Source of the DNA: Pseudomonadota bacterium
GTDB lineage: Bacteria > Pseudomonadota > Alphaproteobacteria > Rhizobiales > Methylopilaceae
DNA: 12,008 bases
Assembly (NCBI GenBank): GCA_023389135.1
Contig: JAEWEX010000520.1
Span: 1-12,008 of the forward strand
Reading direction: 5' to 3'
The position numbers and the translations under genes are program-made. Of this stretch, positions 7,605-12,008 are shown in pieces; the first letter of the stretch is position 1; the number at the start of each line of letters is the position of its first letter. The notes under the pieces were generated by a model. It was not told the DNA's origin. It searched no databases and was given only the letters and a program-made list of their open reading frames with translations.

Positions 7605-8275
7605 CGGCAGGCGCAACTGACCGCGCCGCTGCGGAACGGCTGGTCGATGTTTCACGTGAAACCTGGAACCGCCTCGAACTCTACGTCGAATTGCTGATCC
7701 GCTGGCAGCGTGCCGTCAACCTGGTGGCGCCGGCGACATTGTCCCGGACATGGACCAGACATGTCGCGGACAGCCTGCAGCTGCTGCCGCTGGCGAAAGG
7801 GGCGCGCCGATGGGTCGACCTGGGCGCCGGAGCGGGCTTTCCGGGCCTGCCCGTCGCCATCGCCCTTGCCGACCGTCCGGGCGCCGAGGTGCACCTGGTG
7901 GAGAGCGACCAGCGAAAGGCCGCATTCCTGCGCGAGGCGGCCCGGGCGACCGCCGCGCCGGTGACGATCCACGCCCGCCGCGCCGAGGACATGGCCGGGG
8001 ACTGGCCCGACGGCGTCGAGATCGTGACGGCGCGGGCGCTGGCGCCGCTGCCGCGCCTGCTGGAGCTGGCCCATCCGCTGTTGAAAACCGGGGCCCGCGG
8101 CATCTTTCCCAAGGGACAAGATGTGGATGCCGAATTGACCGAAGCCGCTAAATCTTGGATCATCGATCATGAATTCACGCCTAGCGTGACCGATCCCCGC
8201 GGCCGTATCATCATGGTGAACGGGATCGAGCGCCGACCGAAAGCTGATCCCCGCGATGGACCGCATCATGGCTGA
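7601..8275 (+). CDS. rsmG: 16S rRNA (guanine527-N7)-methyltransferase RsmG (GidB)
   Basis: RsmG methylates N7 of G527 in the 530 loop of 16S rRNA using S-adenosylmethionine; loss causes low-level streptomycin resistance in several bacteria. The 224 residues include [19 protein letters not shown] at 17-35, the family N-terminal helix, NLVAPATL at 40-47, the SAM-binding loop [15 protein letters not shown] at 73-87, and [13 protein letters not shown] at 100-112, the acidic ribose-binding part. TARALAPL at 143-150 and IFPKG at 168-172 follow. The ATG overlaps the mnmG stop by 4 bases. Codons 17-21 (VSRET) are also a parS palindrome, so this DNA is doubly constrained. The 3' end, roughly 8100-8170, looks less GC-rich than the flanking genes. 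parA begins inside its last codons. Confidence 0.95.
   Translation: MTAGATDRAAAERLVDVSRETWNRLELYVELLIRWQRAVNLVAPATLSRTWTRHVADSLQLLPLAKGARRWVDLGAGAGFPGLPVAIALADRPGAEVHLVESDQRKAAFLREAARATAAPVTIHARRAEDMAGDWPDGVEIVTARALAPLPRLLELAHPLLKTGARGIFPKGQDVDAELTEAAKSWIIDHEFTPSVTDPRGRIIMVNGIERRPKADPRDGPHHG
7648..7663. other. parS: parS centromere site inside rsmG
   Basis: TGTTTCACGTGAAACC matches the parS consensus at 15 of 16 positions, the best match in the window. It encodes Val-Ser-Arg-Glu-Thr of RsmG. It is about 1.5 kb before parB. Confidence 0.93.
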
Positions 8276-9092
8276 GCCCGCCTCGTCCCCACGGATTCTC
8301 GCCCTCGCCAACCAGAAGGGCGGCGTCGGCAAGACCACCACCGCCATCAATCTCGGCACGGCGCTGGCCGCCATCGGCGAGCGCGTGCTGATCGTCGACC
8401 TCGATCCGCAGGGCAACGCCTCCACAGGCCTCGGCATCGACCGCAAGTCCCGCGCGCGCTCCACCTATGACGTGATGGTCCGCGAGGCGCGGCTGGCCGA
8501 GGTGGTGCAGCGCACCGCCGTGCCGCGCCTCGACGTCGCGCCCTCCACCATGGACCTGCTGGGCGTGGAGCTGGAGATCGCCGGCGCCCGCGACCGCTCG
8601 TTCCGGCTGCGCGACGCGATCCGCGCCATGGCGGCGGCCGCCACGCTGCCCGGCGAGGAGGAGCCCTACTCCTATGTGCTGGTGGACTGCCCGCCCTCGT
8701 TCAACCTGCTGACCATCAACGCCCTGGCTGCGTCGGACGCGATCCTGGTGCCGCTGCAGTGCGAGTTCTTCGCGCTGGAGGGCCTGTCGCAGCTTCTCAC
8801 CACCGTGGACCAGGTGCGGGCGACCCTCAATCCGCGGCTGTCGATCCACGGCGTCGTGCTGACCATGTATGACAGCCGCAACAACCTGGCCGGACAGGTG
8901 GTGGCGGACGTGCGCCAGTTCATGGGCGACAAGGTCTACGACACCATCATCCCCCGCAATGTGCGGGTCTCGGAGGCGCCGTCGCACGGCAAGCCGGTGC
9001 TGCTCTACGATCTCAAATGCGTCGGCAGCCAGGCCTATCTGAAGCTCGCCTCGGAAATCATCCAGCGCGAACGGACACTGCGTGCGGCCTGA
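8268..9092 (+). CDS. parA: Chromosome partitioning ATPase ParA (Soj family)
   Basis: ParA is a Walker-type ATPase that binds DNA non-specifically as an ATP dimer; ParB-parS complexes move along its gradient to segregate the origins. The 274 residues carry the deviant Walker A NQKGGVGKTTTAINLG at 15-30 with the signature lysine in KGG, Walker A' DLDPQGNAST at 44-53, and Walker B YVLVDCPPS at 136-144. The C-terminal half with PLQCEFFALEGLSQL at 162-176 and IPRNVRVSEAPSHGKP at 228-243 is typical of chromosomal ParA. The start is uncertain. ATG 8268 gives a short usual N-terminus with GGA 7 bases upstream; ATG 8256 would add four residues (MDRI). Either overlaps the end of rsmG. Confidence 0.97.
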   Translation: MAEPASSPRILALANQKGGVGKTTTAINLGTALAAIGERVLIVDLDPQGNASTGLGIDRKSRARSTYDVMVREARLAEVVQRTAVPRLDVAPSTMDLLGVELEIAGARDRSFRLRDAIRAMAAAATLPGEEEPYSYVLVDCPPSFNLLTINALAASDAILVPLQCEFFALEGLSQLLTTVDQVRATLNPRLSIHGVVLTMYDSRNNLAGQVVADVRQFMGDKVYDTIIPRNVRVSEAPSHGKPVLLYDLKCVGSQAYLKLASEIIQRERTLRAA

Positions 9093-9128
9093 ACGGAATG
9101 TCGTTGCCGATGCGAAACGAAATGGACC

Positions 9129-9133
9129 GGAGG
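9129..9133 (+). promoter_or_regulatory. Ribosome binding site that decides the parB start
   Basis: GGAGG lies 8 bases before the ATG at 9142 and only 2 bases before the ATG at 9136, so 9142 is the favoured start. Confidence 0.7.
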
Positions 9134-9141
9134 TGATGGCC

Positions 9142-10020
9142 ATGGCGGACGAGGCATCCCGCTCGCGGCTCGGCCGGGGCCTTGCGGCCCTGATCGGCGA
9201 CGTCGGGGACGAGGGCTCGGCGGTGGAGCGCGCCCGCGGCGCGCGGCGCGTGCCGGTGGAGTTCCTGCGGCCCAACCCGGCGAACCCGCGCAAGAGTTTT
9301 CCGGAGGGCGACCTCGCCGACCTGGCGAACTCGATCCGCGAGAAGGGCATCGTGCAGCCGATCCTGGTGCGCACCGTGCCCGGGGCCATGGACGCCTACG
9401 AGATCATCGCCGGCGAGCGGCGCTGGCGCGCGGCGCAGCGCGCCGAGCTGCACGAGGTGCCGGTGCTGGTGCTGGAGGTCGGCGACCGCGAGGCGCTGGA
9501 GCTGGCCATCATCGAGAACGTCCAGCGCGCCGACCTCAACGCGCTGGAGGAGGCCGCCGGCTACGAGGCGCTGGTGGCCCAGCACAACTACACCCAGGCC
9601 GACGTCGCCCGGATCGTCGGCAAGAGCCGCAGCCACATCGCCAACACCATGCGCCTGACGCGCCTGCCCGAACCGGTGCAGGAGGCGCTGCGCGACGGGC
9701 GGCTGACCGCGGGCCACGCCCGGGCCCTGCTGACCGCCCCGAACCCCGAGGCCGCCGCACGCAAGATCCTGGAAAAGGGGCTCAATGTCCGCCAGGCCGA
9801 GGCCATGGCGCAGGGCCGCCCGGAGCGGGCGCCGGAGACCAAGTCGCAGCGCCCGCCGCGGCCCTCCAAGGACGCCGACACCGTGGCGCTGGAAAAGGCG
9901 CTGGGTGACGCGCTGGGGCTCGGCGTCGCCATCGAGCATGACGGCCCGGGCGGAGAGCTGCGCATCCGCTACGGCACGCTGGAGCAGCTCGACGCGCTGT
10001 GCCGGCGGCTCAGGGCCTGA
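9142..10020 (+). CDS. parB: Chromosome partitioning protein ParB (Spo0J family)
   Basis: ParB is a CTP-dependent DNA clamp that loads at parS, spreads to form the partition complex and stimulates ParA. The 292 residues begin with RLGRGLAALIGD at 9-20, the N-terminal ParA-interacting peptide, followed by a basic linker. The CTP-binding domain has NPRKSF at 48-53, GIVQPILVR at 69-77, the arginine patch GERRWRAA at 91-98 and ENVQRADLN at 125-133. The helix-turn-helix for parS recognition is near 150-172 (YTQADVARIVGKSRSHI onward). A charged Pro-rich linker (225-245) leads to the C-terminal dimerisation domain. The gap of 49 bases from parA suggests one operon. A GTG at 9082 inside parA would give an unlike N-terminus and is rejected. 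Confidence 0.97.
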   Translation: MADEASRSRLGRGLAALIGDVGDEGSAVERARGARRVPVEFLRPNPANPRKSFPEGDLADLANSIREKGIVQPILVRTVPGAMDAYEIIAGERRWRAAQRAELHEVPVLVLEVGDREALELAIIENVQRADLNALEEAAGYEALVAQHNYTQADVARIVGKSRSHIANTMRLTRLPEPVQEALRDGRLTAGHARALLTAPNPEAAARKILEKGLNVRQAEAMAQGRPERAPETKSQRPPRPSKDADTVALEKALGDALGLGVAIEHDGPGGELRIRYGTLEQLDALCRRLRA

Positions 10021-10022
10021 CG

Positions 10023-10043
10023 GGCCGCTTCGCGCGGCCGTTT
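10023..10043 (+). terminator. Terminator-like hairpin after parB
   Basis: GGCCGC at 10023-10028 pairs with GCGGCC at 10034-10039 around a five-base loop, two bases after the parB stop, followed by GTTT. The all-GC stem is short and the T tract is only three bases, so a weak intrinsic terminator is the most I would claim. Confidence 0.4.
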
Positions 10044-10059
10044 ACCTGCGGTTAACCAT
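10041..10059 (+). promoter_or_regulatory. Second CtrA-like box, TTTA-N7-TTAACCAT
   Basis: TTTA at 10041-10044 and TTAA at 10052-10055 are exactly 7 bases apart, and the right half continues as CCAT, identical to the right half of the box before hemE. It has one mismatch from the perfect consensus. It begins just after the parB hairpin and lies about 160 bases before leuB. The target could be leuB or an unrecognised short transcript in the gap. Confidence 0.55.
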
Positions 10060-10061
10060 AA

Positions 10062-10082
10062 CGGGACGTTGCGGGCGTCCCG
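10062..10082. other. Stem-loop in the parB-leuB gap
   Basis: CGGGACG at 10062-10068 pairs perfectly with CGTCCCG at 10076-10082 around a seven-base loop. No T tract follows, so it is not a standard terminator. It lies immediately 3' of the CtrA-like box and would be near the 5' end of any transcript started there. Its function is unknown. Confidence 0.35.
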
Positions 10083-10216
10083 CCGGGCGCGACGGCGGCC
10101 TTGAAACGCGGCGTGGGCCGGATTAGGGAACCCCGGCCCATCGGCGCCTGACCTCGTCCCGGTCCGCGGCGCTCCCGCCCATCTGTCCTGCCCCGAAAAA
10201 AACGGCCGAGGTTCCC

Positions 10217-11326
10217 ATGGCGACGCACAAGCTCCTGTTCCTGCCCGGCGACGGCATCGGCCCCGAGGTGATGGCCGAGGTCCGGCGGCTCGCGGACTGG
10301 ATCGAGGCGCGCGGGCTCGCCGCCTTCGCCATCGAGGACGACCTGGTCGGCGGCTCCGCCTACGACGCCCATGGCGAGGCCGTGACCGACCGCACCATGG
10401 ATCTCGCGCTCGCCGCCGACGCGGTGATGTTCGGCGCGGTCGGCGGCCCGAAATGGGACGGGGTGTCCTACGACAAGCGCCCCGAGGCGGGGCTCCTGCG
10501 GCTGCGCAAGGATCTCGGCCTGTTCGCGAACCTGCGGCCGGCCATCTGCTACCCGGCGCTGGCGGAGGCCTCGTCGCTGAAGCGCGAGCTGGTGGACGGG
10601 CTCGACATCCTGATCGTGCGCGAGCTGACCGGCGGCGTCTATTTCGGCGAACCCAAGGAGATCGTGACGCTGGAGACCGGCGAGAAGCGCGGCGTCGACA
10701 CCCAGATCTACCACGAGCACGAGATCGAGCGCATCGCGCGGGTGGCGTTCGACCTCGCCATGGCGCGCGGCGGGCGGCTGGCCTCCGCCGAGAAGCGCAA
10801 CGTGATGAAGACCGGCGTGCTGTGGCACCAGGTCGTCAGCCGGGTCGCCAAGGACTTCCCGGAGGTCCAGGTGGAGCATGTGCTGGCGGACAACTGCGCC
10901 ATGCAGCTGGTGCGCCGGCCCAAGCAGTACGACGTCATCGTCTGCGACAACCTGTTCGGCGACATCCTGTCGGACGTGGCCGCCATGCTCACCGGCTCGC
11001 TCGGCATGCTGCCGTCTGCCTCCCTGGGAGCCGAGGACCCGGCCACGGGCAAGCGCAAGGCCATGTACGAGCCGGTGCACGGCTCGGCGCCCGACATCGC
11101 CGGCCGGGGCATCGCCAACCCCATCGCCACGGTCACCAGCTTCGGCATGGCGCTGAAATACTCGCTCGGCCTCGGCGACCTCGCCGACGCCGTGGACCGG
11201 GCGGTGGCGCGGGTGCTGGCCGACGGCCTCAGGACCGGCGACATCGCCGGTCCGGGCGTCAACACGGTGTCCACCTCCGAGATGGGCGCGGCCATCGTCA
11301 GGGCCATGGGGCAGGAGGTCCGCTGA
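10217..11326 (+). CDS. leuB: 3-isopropylmalate dehydrogenase
   Basis: LeuB oxidatively decarboxylates 3-isopropylmalate with NAD+, the third step specific to leucine biosynthesis, in the cytosol. The 369 residues are standard. [11 protein letters not shown] at 9-19 opens the fold. GGPKWD at 76-81, [17 protein letters not shown] at 93-109 (substrate-binding arginines) and [13 protein letters not shown] at 134-146 form the active site with Lys198 (MKTGVLW at 197-203). The isocitrate/isopropylmalate dehydrogenase signature [19 protein letters not shown] is at 245-263, and HGSAPDIAG at 288-296 binds NAD. The R-L-R-x-x-L pattern argues for isopropylmalate over isocitrate or tartrate. The ATG has GAGG 5 bases upstream. 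leuA, leuC and leuD are not in view, so it sits apart from them or they lie elsewhere. Confidence 0.96.
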   Translation: MATHKLLFLPGDGIGPEVMAEVRRLADWIEARGLAAFAIEDDLVGGSAYDAHGEAVTDRTMDLALAADAVMFGAVGGPKWDGVSYDKRPEAGLLRLRKDLGLFANLRPAICYPALAEASSLKRELVDGLDILIVRELTGGVYFGEPKEIVTLETGEKRGVDTQIYHEHEIERIARVAFDLAMARGGRLASAEKRNVMKTGVLWHQVVSRVAKDFPEVQVEHVLADNCAMQLVRRPKQYDVIVCDNLFGDILSDVAAMLTGSLGMLPSASLGAEDPATGKRKAMYEPVHGSAPDIAGRGIANPIATVTSFGMALKYSLGLGDLADAVDRAVARVLADGLRTGDIAGPGVNTVSTSEMGAAIVRAMGQEVR

Positions 11327-11398
11327 GGGCGGCGCGGCCACGCGAAGATGGTCGCGTCCTGGCGGGGAGGCGCCGGGATGTTTCGGCGCGAGCTGGAG

Positions 11399-11435
11399 CA
11401 TCCTTCGAGACGCCGCTGCGCGGCTCCTCAGGATG
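11399..11435. repeat. Palindromic intergenic repeat element
   Basis: An interrupted inverted repeat pairs CATCCT (11399-11404) with AGGATG (11430-11435), GAG (11407-11409) with CTC (11427-11429), and GCCGC (11412-11416) with GCGGC (11420-11424) around a TGC loop. I recognise the CATCCTTCGAG...CTCAGGATG pattern as a short dispersed palindrome abundant in many alphaproteobacterial genomes, often mistranslated as HPEEPRSGVSKD on the complementary strand. Only one copy is in the window. It lies 73 bases after leuB and may act in mRNA 3' end formation or stability. Confidence 0.7.
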
Positions 11436-11552
11436 AGGGTGGAGGATGTCCGGACCGCGACGGAGGTTTCGGCCGTTGCAGGCGGCGGCGGTTGCGCTAC
11501 GCTTGCCGCGTGCCGCGCCGGCAGGAGGCCGGCGGCGGCCGGGAGACGCCCC

Positions 11553-12008
11553 GTGGACCAGCCCGCGCGCCACGACCGCCTGATCGCCGAGCTCGGCCGG
11601 CTGTTCGGCTATGCCTTCGCGCTGTGCCGCGACGCCGAGAAGGCGCATGAGCTGGTGCAGGAGACGGCGCTGCGCGCGCTGTCGGCGCCGGGCGCGCCCC
11701 ATGAGCCGCTGCCGTTCCGGGCCTATCTGTTCCGCACGCTGCGCAACGCCCGCATCGACGGCTACCGGCGCGCGCGCCGGGACGCCGAGGCCGGCCGCGA
11801 GCTGGAGCTGCGTGGCTGGGCCTATGACGACGGGGCCATCGCCCGCATCACGGTGCGCCAGGCGCTGGACGCCCTCAGCGCCGAGCATCGCGAGGTGATC
11901 GGGCTGGTCGATCTCGCGGGTTTCAGCTATGCGGAGGCGGCCGAGCTGCTGGAGGTGCCGCCGGGAACGGTGATGAGCCGGCTCGCCCGCGCCCGCGCCG
12001 CCATGCTG
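11553..12008 (+). CDS. ECF-type RNA polymerase sigma factor, N-terminal part (runs off right edge)
   Basis: From a GTG at 11553, with GGGAG 7 bases upstream, 152 codons are open to the window edge. The first half is sigma region 2: AHELVQETALRAL at 31-43 is the core-binding helix, and FRAYLFRTLRNARIDGYRR at 55-73 is the -10 recognition part. The second half is sigma region 4: ALDALSAEHREVIGLVDLAGF at 104-124, then the helix-turn-helix SYAEAAELLEVPPGTVMSRL at 125-144 that reads the -35 element. The short linker with no region 3 marks it as extracytoplasmic-function (sigma-24) type. Only the last residues are missing. No anti-sigma gene is visible, so neither the ECF group nor the inducing signal can be given. 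The frame is complete in region 4 and shows no damage. Confidence 0.88.
   Translation, partial: MDQPARHDRLIAELGRLFGYAFALCRDAEKAHELVQETALRALSAPGAPHEPLPFRAYLFRTLRNARIDGYRRARRDAEAGRELELRGWAYDDGAIARITVRQALDALSAEHREVIGLVDLAGFSYAEAAELLEVPPGTVMSRLARARAAML

Noticed and set aside
10127..10150. GGAAC as the -35 of a general-stress (EcfG-type) promoter before leuB
   Set aside because: No CGTT-like -10 element lies 16-17 bases downstream.

Overview
The window is a GC-rich stretch of an alphaproteobacterial chromosome next to the replication origin. The gene order maf - ppsR (leftward) | hemE - hemJ - rho - mnmE - mnmG - rsmG - parA - parB (rightward) is the conserved origin-proximal block of that class. 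The three sites matching the chromosomal parS palindrome (TGTTTCACGTGAAACA) and the CtrA-type boxes agree with this. I cannot name a genus from sequence alone.

Layout. Positions 1-81 (minus strand) hold the first 27 codons of a Maf-family nucleotide pyrophosphatase, translationally coupled to ppsR (78-920, minus), the PEP synthase / pyruvate phosphate dikinase regulator. The 345-base divergent gap 921-1265 is the best candidate for the chromosomal origin: two DnaA boxes with one mismatch, a weaker one, an AT-rich segment and a perfect CtrA box (TTAA-N7-TTAACCAT) directly before the GTG start of hemE. Next come two heme genes, hemE and hemJ, overlapping by 4 bases, then rho behind a 210-base leader. 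The tRNA-modification pair mnmE and mnmG follows, then the 16S rRNA methyltransferase rsmG and the segregation pair parA and parB. Coupling is tight from mnmG onward (ATGA overlap mnmG/rsmG; parA starts inside rsmG).

After parB there is a weak terminator-like hairpin, a second CtrA-like box (TTTA-N7-TTAACCAT) and another stem-loop, then leuB (leucine biosynthesis) without its usual partners in view. A palindromic intergenic repeat separates leuB from a GTG-initiated ECF-type sigma factor that runs off the right edge.

How it works together. ParB is expected to load on the parS sites inside this cluster and act with ParA to segregate the origin region. DnaA and CtrA would set initiation at the gap before hemE. 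MnmE and MnmG together modify the tRNA wobble uridine, and HemE and HemJ act in the same pathway (uroporphyrinogen decarboxylation and protoporphyrinogen oxidation). I see no mobile element, CRISPR array, RNA gene, phage gene or defence system. No gene is obviously novel, and the points worth pursuing are the cis-acting sites: the putative origin, the two CtrA boxes holding every TTAA I could find in the window, the parS set, and GANTC clusters near mnmE and mnmG.
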